Shown here in pieces: positions 46,161-58,881 of a DNA stretch of 64,000 bases. The notes under the pieces were generated by a model, which saw only the letters and a list, made by a program, of their open reading frames with translations, was not told the DNA's origin and did not search any database. The position numbers and the translations under genes were made by a program. This stretch comes from Alopecurus myosuroides (Eukaryota; Streptophyta; Magnoliopsida; Poales; Poaceae): assembly GCA_028641055.1 (NCBI GenBank), contig CM054059.1, positions 108,512,263 through 108,576,262 on the forward strand. The letters are read 5' to 3'. Positions within the stretch are counted from its first letter, which is position 1, and each line of letters opens with the position of its first letter.

Positions 46161-46331
46161 TGTCAAAGTACGAGCGGAACCGTGCCTCCAATGAGGCCGG
46201 GTTACGTGCTTAAATAGTACCAAAACGTGTACAAGGTTCGGTTTCGACTCAGGAGATGAGTCGGAGTCCTAGTCCTACTCATAAGCCTATTAGAATCCTA
46301 CTCTGAGTCCTTCAGAAGTACATGTTCAACA
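46161..46331 (-). repeat. 5' LTR of the Copia element
   Basis: 171 bp, identical by eye to 40869-41039, followed by CACTA at 46332-46336. Confidence 0.95.
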
Positions 46332-48117
46332 CACTACAATACACAGTACATGGTATGGAGCAGGTGAGAGGATGTCGATTGGTCCCAGCCCCCAGGCCAT
46401 GTGAACTATGGCCTCTGCTTATCAGGATGGGTCAGTAATCCACTGGTACAATTATATAACTACTGCACACAAATTTAATTGAACTAGTGAAAAGAGTACC
46501 ACTGTTTAAAAATCGAAACCATTCCGTTGTCAAAATGAACATATTTAAAGTTTTTACAGTACAATAGCTTGTAACTGTAAGGATGCTTGGCCTGTTAAGT
46601 TTCAAGTTCCTGCTCATTTAGTCGAACATCATGTTGAGAAGAGCATATATAGATTATAAAGGCGGTCAAGAAAAGGTGAGATATGTACAACCAAATTAGT
46701 GAAGGCATGAACTTCAAGTTCTGAAGTTTGAACTACAGAATTCAGTTTCAGCTTATCTGACAGGTAATTCACCAAAGTCCAACCACTGCATTCCATCCCT
46801 AATATCTAGATACTGCCCTAATATCTAGAAACTGGGGACTGCTTGCTGTTGGCGAGCTAATCTGATAAAGCCAACGACCTCTGATTGGATATCAGGTCAA
46901 TAAAAAATTTAACTGAAAATCAGGTCAACAACTGAGACGAGAAATATCAAGAAATGATCAAGGTTAGTCAACCTTGAACTTCAAAATTGATTAAGGTTAT
47001 TTCAAAGAGAACTAGGAAATGAGTACCGTAAGTGTTTCCAAAATAGCTAAATAATTTGGGGAAATATTATAATAAGTAGTCCCTCCGTCCCAAAATACTT
47101 AACTTCCATTTGTTCAAATATTTTTGGGACAGAGTGAGTATATACAAAATAATAACTGTAGAGAAATACTTCTGGAACACTGAAAAGAAAAAATATTATG
47201 AAACATCTAGACTCACTTGACATAGTTCTGTAAATTTTAACAATATTCCCACTTTTTTGAAACCTTCTACTTAGAAGAGGGAATATTAGAAATTTTAAAA
47301 TAACAATGTCAAATGCATCTTTATATTGGCTTTTTACTTTTCATTTTCTAGAATATTTCTGTTTCATGTGTTTTGTTTTCATTTGTAATGATTCACATTT
47401 TTCTTAATTTTTTAAACGCATGTACAACGAATTTCATATTTATTTCAATAAACATTCTACCTAAAGTTTGAAATTATTCCTCAGTTAGTTATGTTTATAT
47501 AAATTTTGGATTTCTGTGTTCCTCGGAGATGGCGTGAATAGGAAAAAAATGATACATTAAGCATCATGTCAACCAAAATCACCCCTATCTTTGAATTTAG
47601 GTTTGAAATCAGGCCATATTTCGGGGATAATTCACATTTATCTCCTTTTGTGAAGGGAAGTAATGCATATTACTAGAGTGAATAAAGTTTGAGGAGAAAC
47701 TCCAGCCTTCGGAAAAACAAGACACATTTGTCGCAAATACAATATAATTTCTTATGTTGTGCATCCTTCACGTGAGACTTGCTTTTAGTCGACCACTAAT
47801 GAATCGGGATTCATGAATGATCACTCCTCTTTGTCGTAAGTTTATTTTTCTTACTCTTCAGAAGCAAATTCAATGGGTTTCAGGTGCAAGCATTCCGAAT
47901 CACTGAACAAAGTTCAACGCTTTCTCAAATAAGTCTTTATTTTCCTCGAACACGCCCCGAAGAAAGTGTCTTTGTATATATATATAGAGACATCCTGGGT
48001 GCAGAAAACTTATTTTGCACCCAAAATTTATTTTATGTTGCAAAATCAAAAATTGATGTTACGTATTCGAATATTTAGTTCATGTTGATCCATAACAGAA
48101 TAAACAACATAAAAAAT
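46332..48117. other. AT-rich intergenic DNA with small repeats
   Basis: No gene seen. It contains a short Stowaway-like MITE (47079-47138) and a small palindrome (gggtgca ... tgcaccc, 47997-48022) near the start of the next Gypsy element. ORFs in it are short and unrecognisable. Confidence 0.5.
47079..47138. mobile_element. Short Stowaway-like MITE
   Basis: 'gtccctccgtcccaaaatac' is mirrored by 'tatttttgggacagagtgag', with TA on both sides. At about 60 bp it is an internally deleted copy. Confidence 0.75.
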
Positions 48118-51100
48118 TGTAATGTCCCAGCGTTTAGGAACTCACGGGGGGTAGAATTTCAATTTGTGCATCTGCATGCATATGTTTCCAAAACCTGATT
48201 AAATTTTTCGCAAAACCAAAACCCTGGAGTGATCGAGCTTCCATTGATATTCTAATGCTTAGAGAGTGATCGATACTAGAAGAGGATGGAATTTCGACAT
48301 GACCTTTAGGTTATATTTTGAATTTAGGAATTCAAAATTTGAATTATTTAAATTTAGGAATGTTTGAGTTTAAATTTGAGTTTGAATTTAAATTGGGATT
48401 CAAATTGGTTAAACAGGATTATACCACAATCATAATTAAATTGAAACAATTATGAAATAATAAATATTGGATATTTCCAATTTCACTGAGTAAAGAAAAA
48501 CAAAAACAATTGAATTTATTAATAACATCACAAGATATAAAGTCTTTACAATTGGTTTCAAAAATAGAAAATTACAACAATGTTACAAGTGTATCATTAC
48601 AGGAATTTGTTCCTAGACTAAGTCCTATCTAATCCTTAGCACATGTCATCATCTTCACCTGCAAAATTAAACACATACCAAAAACAAAGAGGTTAGGAGG
48701 ATTAGAACCCTCAGTTTGTCAGTGTGTTGCACTGATGAACTCATCATTGGGTTATTAAACTTGTGTAGTATCTGTTCTAATCAAGATGGCCTCAGACCAG
48801 CATCACAGGCAAAGCCAAGAAATACAACTGGCAGCACAAGAAAAATAGAAGGACAGGATAAGACCAGCCGCATTGCTAGGTGAAACGATCTTCTCAGCTA
48901 GCACACAAGCCCAACAACACACTCACCAGCACACTTTAGTGCTGTCAGTACCCCTGCTACAGTATAAATAACACATCATCCGCAAGGGGAGGGGATCAAC
49001 ATCACACTTTCCCATGTTCCTGCTCGGGTTGTGAAAGCAACCAAGAACAGGAAGAAACAACACCACCAGATCATCCACCCATAATCATCCACAAGTACTG
49101 GAGCATGAGATTGCAGATCTAGCAATCGAGATCACAAGGCCAAGGCACAGGGAAGCAGCAGGAGTAAAACAAGCAAGCCACAAGCACCAAAAGCCACCAA
49201 ACTATTGATCATCACACAAGGTGAATCTCTATGTACCATCAAAGCCATTTAATGGCTAGTTATACACAAAGATGGGTTGGGGTTTATTACCCTCAGAGTA
49301 GCATAGAAGTGTTATGCTATACTCATCACAGGGGTTGTAAGCATCAAGATAGTGATCTGTTCTTATTAAAGAGAGGCCTCAGACTTTGCATCATAGACTT
49401 AGGGGCAAAAAGAAGCAAGTGCAAGCAATCTGCTCTGAGCAGACAATTTCAGAGAAATAAAATCATCAGGTGTTGTAGTCCGTTCTTATCAAGTGATGCA
49501 TAGGGACAGCAGATCAAGAGAGCATAAGTTCTTATCAGTGAACAAGATCTTGAAGCCAAGCTTTGAGCAAAATAGTTACTGTATCATATCATACATCCTC
49601 AGTACAGTTGCTAGGCACCAGATCTAAGTACCTGGTACCTCAACACAACCTCACAAAGGGGTTTAATCAGTAAAGTAAAAGTATGTGATGATGGCATATT
49701 CTCTGAACCTAAGGTTCAGAGTAACACCTATCAAAACCATTACACCCATAGAAATTATCAGAGCAAACACACCAAGGTGTGCTCTATACTGATTCCTAAC
49801 AGAGAGTTACCAAAAGTAATAAGTCACAGGGAATGAATCCTAGTGGATTTTTTTATAGCATAGTCACAGGGAGAAATTTTCAAATGGTTTCCACAGCATA
49901 AGCACAGGGAGAGGTCCCTAAGATAATCTGCACAACATATTAGCATCCCAAATAAACTCCTAAGGGAAAGCATTCAACCAAAAAAAAATCTTTGTTTCCA
50001 TCATAGGGATGGAACAATTCCCTCACAACCTTCTTAACCAAATATTCCATTGGGAATCTTTCCCAATCCTAAACCATCCATCACCAACCTCACAGGGGTA
50101 TCACAAGGCATCATGGCATGAACATTGGCACGAAGGCCAGGTTCCAAAGCAATGGAAGGAGGAGACAGAGAGAGTAGAGGAGGAGAAGAGGGGACTCACA
50201 TGTGGTCACCATCGTGGTGACCACATCCAGTTGGTGAAGCGCAGAAGAGGGCGGCGTGACACGGCAGTTGCCCTCGTGGAGGCCGTCCCGGCGACGCCTC
50301 GCCACCGCATCCATCGACGACCGCTGGGGAGTAGCAGCAGCACCAGGGAAGCACAAGGGGCGCCCTGAATCACCTCGGAGGAGCAGGCACACAACGGAGA
50401 GGGGTGGAGCGCCTCGGGATCCCGAAACCTAGGGTTAGGGTTTGGGAGCGCACGAGAAGCACGACGAGCAGAGAACAGATCGAAGTGGAGGAGGTTGTAG
50501 AGGGTGCGGTGGCGCATCTTTTGCACCCATCCACTGCGGCAGGGGTGGCCAGAGCCAGCCGAAAGAAGTCGCCGGAGGTGGAGGCGATTTGGTCGCCAGG
50601 GAGTCGGAGATGGGGGTGAGAGGAGAAGGAGCGCACGGGTGTGCGTGTGTGCATCTGATTTGGCTCAGCCGAGCGGGTTGGGTTCAACCGGTGTTGCTGA
50701 CCCACCTGTCAGCCCTAGGGGCATAAGTGTAAATTGATATTTCTTTAATAAGAAAAATAATAAAAACTGCTAAAATAAAATCCTATAAATTATTGAAAAT
50801 TGGTAACTCAAATTAAATTAAGTTTCCATAAAGGATTTGAGTACTGTAATAAAAGAAAATAACCAAATAATTTAATAGTCTTAAATTTATGGTTTTAAAA
50901 TAATAGTTTAATAATAAAATTTAGAAGAATTCAAATCTATTTAATCAAATGTAAATTTATTCTCTCAACCTTATTTAAATATCTCGAGCATTTGAAAAAT
51001 ACTCCATAACAAGTGTTTTATGATAAAAAATAATAATTATTTAAATAATAAAATAAATTATAAATAATAATGTTAAATAATAAATTCACAAACAATTAAC

Positions 51101-52674
51101 TACCACAAAAGACTTAGGAAACCAAACAATCACTTTGTTGAAAAATGCATACATATCATTATTATGCATAATAGCATCATTTGCTTCTTTAAACATTGTC
51201 TTTACCAGACAATGATGGTGTTTTGTAGAACAAGGAAGTCAGGTACTGCTCCAAGCATCAGACTTCATTACATGTCCATATCAAGGCAACTTCATCACTT
51301 TCTCATGTCCTTTGAATTATTTCATAACAACTAATTTCAAAAACCCTATCGTAATACCACCTACGCTCAAAAGAATGAATGATCCTATTTTTATAATAGT
51401 ATGACTAATTAAATGACTACCCGAGTGGTATTGTTCTGTTTGGTGGGCGGATGGAACCATGGTAAGATGAATAGGTCAAAGGAAGGTTTCATCTGCACGA
51501 GAAAGTATTACCTAGGATTAATCGCGACTGCCGTCAGAATTCTTGCGTCGTAAATACCGCGTTGACCATGGGTCTTCTATGGGGGGAGTAAGTCAACTGT
51601 GATCTTCTCTCGTTCGCATGTCAACGGGCTGCCAGAGACGTACGATGTAGGTATTGCGAGACTACATGCACATGGGTGGGATCCCTTAATTCCACGGACT
51701 CTGGGGTCTATGATGGTCTGCCAGGGGCGTCTAGATATCCACCGTGAGGGGTGGAATCAGGGGTTCAACCTGTTGGTGGAAATTGGTGGACATGCGTTGT
51801 GCGGAGAAGCATGGTTTGGCTTCGACCAGCAACCGGGCCCCACACCTCAGTGGGAGTGGACAGGATCGCGCGCCTGGTTGTGCAACATGGTCTTGGTCGC
51901 CCATGGGAAAAGTAACGCACCTCTGAAGAGTGTAAAAGGATGTGGCATGTTACCCCTTGTTCCGGGAAGGAACTGCGAACGCCGTAGGAAAGGTAACTCC
52001 ATGAAGTTCTAGTCCTGTGAAGACTGGCGGGCATAGTTTTCAGTATTAAAAACAACCTCTTGAAGAAAGATTGACAAAACCTTGCATCAGTCTAGACTCT
52101 TTAGAATCGAGGACCGTAGTTAGTGCATCAATTACTTTCGTACTTAATGAACTTGTTGAGTAACGATCGTTACTCATTCAATCCCGTTTGACCCCCTACT
52201 TAGGCTATGAGAACTTAGAGGAGGCATCATTCAACATCCTCGGAGGCCAAGACGACATTTACTACGAGGAGTCGGATCTCTCCGGAGGAGTGGAAGGGGT
52301 GGATTACACCATCCAGTACGGAGCTGACCCAGAGGGGGCTGAGTCTGACTAGGTTTAGCCTAGTCTGAAGTTAGTACTTAGCACGGTTGAATCGAGCAGC
52401 CTTGGACTCTATATTTGGCTGTTGATTTCCCGTGTATGCACGTGCTTTACATTTCGGTTGTTATTCTAACTTCAATAATGAGATGACCTCATCATGAGCT
52501 CATTCTCTTGTCTGCACATTATGTTTTGTAATATATATGTTGTATGAAAATCAAGTCCCGCAATGTTTCTGTTGTACCACCCTGGGGGATGTAATATTTG
52601 CAAAACGGTGTTTTGTAAGTGTTATATCAACTACTTGCGTACTACAACATGCAGTGGTATGCTGGGTCACCACA
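48118..52674 (+). repeat. 5' LTR of the second Gypsy element
   Basis: TGTAATGTCCCAGCG ... GGTCACCACA, 4557 bp, ended by the PBS two bases later. It includes a GC-rich gene-leader-like part (about 50160-50680) and an exon-like ORF at 52204-52352. Confidence 0.9.
52204..52352 (+). other. Exon-like acidic ORF in the 5' LTR
   Basis: After a pyrimidine-rich stretch and 'cttag' the frame reads YENLEEASFNILGGQDDIYY and ends GADPEGAESD-stop. It would need one base from an upstream exon, the same phase as the exon-like segments in the Gypsy LTR at 14022. The 3' LTR copy (63207-63355) keeps the frame with only substitutions. Confidence 0.35.
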
Positions 52675-52676
52675 GC

Positions 52677-52688
52677 TGGTATTAGAGC
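52677..52688 (+). promoter_or_regulatory. Primer-binding site, one mismatch
   Basis: TGGTATTAGAGC differs from the initiator Met tRNA match by one C-to-T change. It lies two bases after the 5' LTR. Confidence 0.85.
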
Positions 52689-52870
52689 AATTGCTTTGAC
52701 CTTAGGTTGGAAACATAGTAAAGGGATATACCCTGTAGGGTTTTAGAACGTAACGATAAGGAGTTCGCTGGAAGTATTATAGGTATTCACTTGGGAATAT
52801 TCTGGTCATATTTCCAGAATGTTGAATCTTTATTATGTTCTATTAATAACATCTATGCTACTTGTGAACA

Positions 52871-54085
52871 GTGACAATGAAAGGCGGGAGTTCAGGGAGA
52901 ACGGAATGGGTAAAACATGAGAGGCTTGAGCACTATAAAGGGGAGTTGACTGAGCAGCTACGAGCTTTGCTTCGAGCTTTCGAGTTTGATACCAACCTCA
53001 AAGTCAACACATACACCTACAAGGATGGTGAGACTATTCTGAAGTACCGGGTATTAATCCTAATACCCAGGGAATTAACACCACATATGACTACACCTAG
53101 TGGCGAAGGTAGGAGTCAGATGGCGGCTTAACAACAGGCCTTAGTACAAGCCTTAGCAACCATCAGAGAGCATTAGGCTAATCAGCTGTCAGGTACCAGC
53201 TTCATAGCCATTCTACATGACCGCCTAAGCACAAAGTTGGCACTTGACCATTCTGTGTTGATAAAAACCAAGCCAAAATTAGCCACTAGCCTGTTAGATC
53301 GATATAGGAAGTTGGTAGGATCTTTCTATAGAACTCAGCAGGTCATAGTAGATGACAAGGATGGTATGTTGGAAGATCTGACCAAACCATCTAGTCCAGA
53401 GCAAAAGGGGAAGAAGAAGGCTCAGGAGAGGGATGAAGCGTACTATACCCCCGGAGCAGAGTCATCCAAGAAACCAACCCAAGATAGGCAGTCCAGGTAT
53501 TCCACTACTCCAGAACCTATCCACTATCCTGTTATACCACCTAGTGAGCCGGAACCATACAACTCGTATGAAATTTCGGACGAACCTAGTGACATAAAGC
53601 CAAATATCTTTGGTGGAGTCCCAGAATTAGATTATTTTATGGAGAACTCTGATGGCTGGAGGTTTGACTGGCATCCTAGTACCAGTAAACATCCTATTCC
53701 ATGTGACGATATGTTAGAAGATGAGGATCAGGATAGTGTGGAGGAAGTCGCGGCTGAGGAAGCAGATATTGTTGTCATGAACATATCATCTGATGAGGAG
53801 GAGCAGGTAGAGACCCAACCTATGCAGGAGGTACCATTTGATCACAGCTACTGCACTAGTACCACTTGTTTCGCAGAAGGGGAATCCTCGCAGTACACTA
53901 GTACTGAGGAGTTTGTGTCCTACCTTGATGATTATCTGGACATGGACGGGCTTTCTCTGAGCGATACCCAGTCTATGGACACTTCTGACACAGATTATGT
54001 TCCATCTGGGAGGCCGTTTATCCCTGAGGCGGTGCGCAGGACTTCACGCTACACAGGGTGGAATCCTGGCATGTACTCTGAGTAG
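52871..54085 (+). pseudogene. Extra Gypsy ORF before gag, broken by two stops
   Basis: One frame runs 52871-54085 with stops at 53129-53131 (TAA) and 53173-53175 (TAG). The first ~85 residues (LRALLRAFEFDTNLKVNTYT; KYRVLILIPRE; then a QMAA-type helix before and after the stop) follow the same pattern as the intact ORF at 19192, including the dsRNA-binding-like ending. The C-terminal part is Ser/Asp/Glu-rich and closes with RRTSRYTGWNPGMYSE. Both stops can arise by C-to-T change from CAA or CAG, as expected for methylated, decaying DNA. Function unknown. Confidence 0.6.
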
Positions 54086-54397
54086 TACAGTGACATCCAT
54101 GGAGGTGGTGTGAGGGCTCGAATGAGATAGTAGTTTAGGAGCTTCGAGCCATGTATCGTAAATAAGGGTCGGAGTGTGTGAGCAACCCAGTGGTGCTTTG
54201 TACTGCTTTACTTTCTGTAATTCACTACGGTGAAAGCTTTTAACCAACCTATATGTATCTGTATATTATGTGAAATATGTTGTATTTGGATTTTGTTTCT
54301 CTTGTGTGTCTAGTGGTGCATGTGAAGTGAGGCTCAGAAAGCATGAGCATGATGTAACTATGAGTTTGTTCGCTTCACATTGCAGGACTAGGGGAAT

Positions 54398-55190
54398 ATG
54401 GAGAGTGGCGGAACCAGTGAGGCTCACGCGCAGCGTCTGGAGCGAGAAAACAAGGCGAAGGCTGATGAGGATGCTGCAAGAGCAGAGTTACCACCACCAC
54501 CACTCAGGCCATTGGCAGATAAGAATTTCATGGAGTACATTAAGTTTGTACAAGAAAATCAAAACAAGTTCATTCAGGAATTGCTAAACCAGGTGGGGCC
54601 TAGGAGAGCAGCTGAACCAAGAATGCTAACTTTGTCGGACTTCCTAAAGACTAAACAACACTATTTGCTACGGCCAGAGATCCTATGGATTCTGAAGACT
54701 GGTTAGTCGATACTGAAAGAAATCTCAAGGCTATTAATGCGAATGATGCGGAGAAGGTGTGTTTTTTGTTACACATCTTCTAAATGGACCAGCAGCTGCA
54801 TGGTGGGATAATCAGATTATCCTGAAGCCACCAGAGAAGGTATTCACATGGGAGGAATTAAAGGAAAAATTCAGGGAGTATCATGTTCCTGACAGTGTCA
54901 TGGAGCTCAAGAGGAGGGAGTTCGAGGATCTCCAGCAAGGGACACACCATATGATTTGGTATGTCAATGAGTTCAGCATACTTTCTCGTTATGTTGCTGA
55001 TGAAGTAGACACTGACAAGAAGAGGATCAAGAGGTTCTTGAGAGGACTAGATCCCTATGCTGCTATGTAGTTAAGGACGTGCAAACCAGCTAACTTCCAA
55101 GAGTTGATGAACTCTGCAGTTACCTGGGAGAATGACTATAAGTTGGTTCAGCAGAACCGACAGAAGAAGGCCAAGTTTCAGCCAAGTTGA
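54398..55190 (+). pseudogene. Gypsy gag, multiply frameshifted
   Basis: Frame 54398-54706 starts MESGGTSEAHAQRLEREN and is lost before the capsid core. Frame 54759-55070 then carries LLNGPAAAWWDNQI and FREYHVPDSVMELKRREF, a Gypsy gag signature. It ends at a TAG (55068-55070), and another in-frame stop follows at 55188-55190. A T-run near 54763-54768 seems to be one site of slippage. The gene cannot make an intact capsid. Confidence 0.8.
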
Positions 55191-55202
55191 CCTACTTCAA
55201 CT

Positions 55203-55808
55203 TTGATTTTCGAGCCTAGGATAAAGTCGGGAGGAGCCCCGATCAATCGTGGACCGTTTAATCCGAGGAATAAGATCATTTGCCACAACTGTGGTCTTCC
55301 TGGACACTTTAAGAATGAATGTAAGCAGCACAAGGTTGTTTGCTTCGGGTGTGGAAAAGAAGGACACATTAAGCCAGACTGCCCTAACAAGGCAGCTGGA
55401 GGTGGTTTCAACAAAGGTGGAGCTAGGCCAGGTGGAGGAAGTGGATTCTCAGCCGGAAGTGGCGGCAGCGGGAAGAACAGCAACGAAAAACGAGTTAAAC
55501 CCTTCAGGAAGTTGAACTGCACATCTCTGGAGGAGGCTGACAACTCGGACACCACAGTACTAGGTACGCTCAGTCTTCTTACACAATATGACAAAGTTTT
55601 ATTTGATACCCGTGCCACCACATCATTCATCTCCAGTTATTTTATGGATAAGTATGGGGTAAGGTGTTCACGTTTAGAATGTCCTCTTACCGTTATGACG
55701 GCGGGAGGTACGCTCTTAGTTACGCGTGCAAGGCCAGATCAAGTCATCATGACCTGTGGTTGCACATATTACGCGGTTTTTTATTGTTATTCCTTTGAAG
55801 AACATTGA
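55203..55808 (+). pseudogene. Gypsy zinc knuckles and protease, active-site change
   Basis: Two CCHC knuckles are present (CHNCGLPGHFKNEC and CFGCGKEGHIKPDC), then the aspartic protease segment VLFDTRATTSFIS. The catalytic D-T-G is D-T-R here, which should abolish protease activity. The frame shifts near 55760-55800 into the next ORF. Confidence 0.82.
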
Positions 55809-57111
55809 TGTTGTTCTGGGAATGGACTGGATGACGGAGAATGGAGCTTTAATTGACTGTGAGGAGAAAACAGTTTCTCTTAGGAGGCCTGGAGGAGGAA
55901 GAGTTACTTATCAAGCAGATAAGCATACTCATGTGGAGGCTGAACTCCAACTCAACTCACTCAATGAAGCTAAGTTAGAAGATATACCAGTAGTCAATGA
56001 GTTTACCATTGACTTGATACCAGGTACATCACCTAATGCTCAGGCACCGTACAATATGGGTCCGAAAGAATTAAAGGAACTCAAGGAACACTTAGATGAA
56101 CTAGAAAGTAAGGGATTCATCGGAGAAAGTGTATCACCATGGGGATCGCCAGTTATATTCGTGGACAAGAGAGATGGAGGTAGAAGAATGTGTGGAGATT
56201 TTAGAAATCGGAACAATGTCACCATCAAGAACAAATATCCATTACCAAGAATTCAAGATTTGTTTGATCAAGTCCATGGGGCTGGAGTGTTCTCCAAGAT
56301 TGATCTCATATCAGGGTACCATCAGATCAAAATTAAACCAGAAGATGTACCCAAAACAGCTTTTGTTTCAAGGTATGGACATCATGAATATTTGGTTGTT
56401 CCTTTTGGAATGACCAATGCACCAGCTATTTTCATGAATTTGATGAACAAGATCTTCATTCCATACTTGGATAAGTTCGTAATTGTGTTCATCGATGATA
56501 TTCTGATATATTCAAAGAACAAAGAAGATCATGCTAAGCACCTAAGGATAACATTACAAGTTCTGAGGGAACATCAGTTGTATGCCAAATTCAATAAGTG
56601 CGAGTTTTGGTTAGATCAAGTAGAATTCCTTGGACATGTCATCAGCAAGGAAGGTATTGCAGTAAATCCTGACAAAGTACAGTCAGTTCTGGATTGGAAG
56701 GCACCAACCAATGTCAAGGAAGTCCGAGGATTCCTCGGAATGGCCGGGTATTATAGAAGATTCATTGAAGGGTTTTCTAAGATAGCAGGGCCAATGAACA
56801 ATTTGTTAAGGAAGAATACTCCTTTTGTATGGTCAGATAAGTGTGAAGCCAGTTTTCAGGAGTTGAAGAAACGATTGACAACAGCTCCAATCCTAGAAGT
56901 ACCTGAACCAGGCAAGGATTACATCGTATATTGTGATGCATCCAAGAATGGATTGGGATGTGTACTCATGCAAGATCGGAAGGTAATAGCTTATGGTTCA
57001 AGACAACTCAAACCACATGAAGTTAACTACCCAACTCATGATCTGGAATTGGCAGCTGTAGTTTTTTGCTTTGAAGAGATGGAGGTCATTTCTTTATGGA
57101 GCAAAGTGTGA
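55756..57111 (+). pseudogene. Gypsy reverse transcriptase and start of RNase H
   Basis: The frame reads [17 protein letters not shown] at the protease end, then a full RT ([32 protein letters not shown], catalytic [11 protein letters not shown]). RNase H begins at [15 protein letters not shown]. The frame is lost at about 57065-57111. Confidence 0.85.
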
Positions 57112-58860
57112 TCTTTACATGGATCATAAAATTCTCAAATATTTCTTCACTCAGAAAGAATTGAGTATGAGGCAAAGAAGATGGTTAGAGTTTATCAAAG
57201 ATTACGATCTTACCATCAACTATACACTAGGAAAAGCCAATGTGGTAGCTGATGCTTTAAGCCGGAAGAGTACTGACAGCCAACCAATTCAATGTGAATT
57301 GCCAAAAGAGCTGAAGAGGGAAATAGAACAAGCAGAGATTGAGATACTGGAGGTACAGTATTTGGGGGGTTTGTATACCATGAAGGTCATGGAAGAGAGA
57401 AAAAGTGATCTCAAAAATGAGATAATTCGGCGGCAAGATGAGGATCCTTTCATAAAAGAAGAACTCCAAAGAATTAAAGAAGGAAGACCTTATGTATTCC
57501 ATTTAGGTGAACATAGTTCATTATGGTTCAACAAGAGGCTTTGTGTACCTGATATTCCAGAGATCAAGAAGTTGATACTTCGGCAGGCACATGATACACC
57601 ATACTCTATTCACCCTAGGAGTACCAAGATGTACATGGATCTCAGAGACATATTTTGGTGGAACAATATGAAGAAATATATTGCCAAGTATGTTTCTGAA
57701 TGTCACACATATCAGAGAGTAAAGGCTGAACATCAAAGTCCAGCAGGACCATTACAACCCTTAGATATTCCAGAATGGAAGTGGGAGGAGATTGGCATGG
57801 ATTTCATTACTGGTCTACCAATGACTAAAACACATAAGGATATGATCTGGGCTATCGTTGATAGATTCACCAAAAGTGCACATTTTCTAGCAGTCAATCA
57901 GAAGGATAACACCGAGAAGCTGGTAGATATATATGTCAAGGAGATAGTCAGTAAACATGGTGTACCTAAGAGAATAGTTTCAGATCGAGGATTTGTGTTT
58001 ACTTCAGTATTCTGGAGAAAACTACAGGAAGCTTTAGGTTCACAATTGGATTTCAGTACTGCATATCATCCTCAGACCGGAGGACAAACTTAAAGAACTA
58101 ATCAGATCTTAGAAGACATGCTTCGGGCATGTGCTCTTGATTTTGGTGGATCATGGGATGAACATCTACAATTAGCAGAATTCTCATACAATAACAGTTA
58201 TCAAAGCAGTTTGAAAGCTTCACCATTTGAAGTACTTTATGGACGAAAGTGTAGATCACCAATATGTTGGTTCGGGGCCAGAGGCAAGTCTGAGTTTGAA
58301 CCAGACTATGTCAAGAATCAACAGAACATTGTTGATATCATTCGAGATCGTCTGAAAAGAGCTCAAAGTCGTCAGAAAAGTTATGATCATCAGAAGAGAA
58401 GGACATGGGAACCAAAAATCGGGGATATGGTCTATCTCCGAGTTAGTCCAATGAAAAGGGCTTAAAAAGTTCGGAGTTAAAGGAAAGTCAAGTCCTCGAT
58501 ACATAGGACCTTACAAGGTTCTGGCACAGAACAGGAATGTAGCTTATACTCTACAGCTACCCGAGAAATTGAAGCAAGTCCATAACGGTTTCCATGTATC
58601 CCAACTGCGGAAGTGTTTGAAGGAACCGGAAGATTCCGTTAATCAGGAGGAGCTGGAGTTTGAATCAGACCTCACATATGTGGAGGAACCGGAAAAGATT
58701 CTAGCAGAAGACTAGAAGAGACTCCGGAACCGAGCAATAAAGTACTGCAAAGTATAGTGGAAACATCATCTTTAACGTGAAGCTACCTGGGAGAAGGAAG
58801 AAGAGTTACGACAAAACTACCCCGAGCTCTTCAGGTATTATTGCTACAACTTCGGGATGA
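57071..58860 (+). pseudogene. Gypsy RNase H end, integrase and chromodomain remnant
   Basis: Frame 57071-58093 contains the RNase H end ([17 protein letters not shown]) and the integrase finger and core ([34 protein letters not shown]). The first Cys of the finger pair is kept and the second is Tyr (CHTYQ). A TAA stop (58091-58093) sits in the GGQT block just before the catalytic Glu position. The same frame reopens at 58118-58465, and a further frameshift lies near 58455. Stops also interrupt the chromodomain-like end (58715-58830). Confidence 0.82.
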
Positions 58861-58870
58861 AGTTCTCGTT

Positions 58871-58881
58871 AAGGAGGGAAG
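58871..58881 (+). promoter_or_regulatory. Polypurine tract
   Basis: 'aaggagggaag' ends two bases before the 3' LTR start at 58884. Confidence 0.75.

Larger units (their letters stand above)
40869..46331 (-). mobile_element. Complete Copia retrotransposon (Ale/Retrofit-like), apparently young
   Basis: 5463 bp with 171-bp LTRs (40869-41039 and 46161-46331) that I find identical by eye, and a perfect CACTA duplication (40864-40868 and 46332-46336). The minus-strand order is LTR, PBS, hairpin-rich leader, one open 1599-aa gag-pol frame, polypurine tract, LTR. Short LTRs and a UBN2-type gag fit the Ale/Retrofit lineage of Copia. Identical LTRs and an unbroken ORF indicate a very recent insertion that may still be able to move. 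Confidence 0.95.

Noticed and set aside
47997..48022. gggtgca/tgcaccc palindrome as a transcription terminator
   Set aside because: Intergenic plant DNA with no associated gene. A MITE end or chance hairpin is more likely.
49231..50737. ORFs of 60-119 aa recurring at 60295-61709
   Set aside because: Again paired LTR positions of one element. The copies differ by frame-changing indels, so no gene is indicated.
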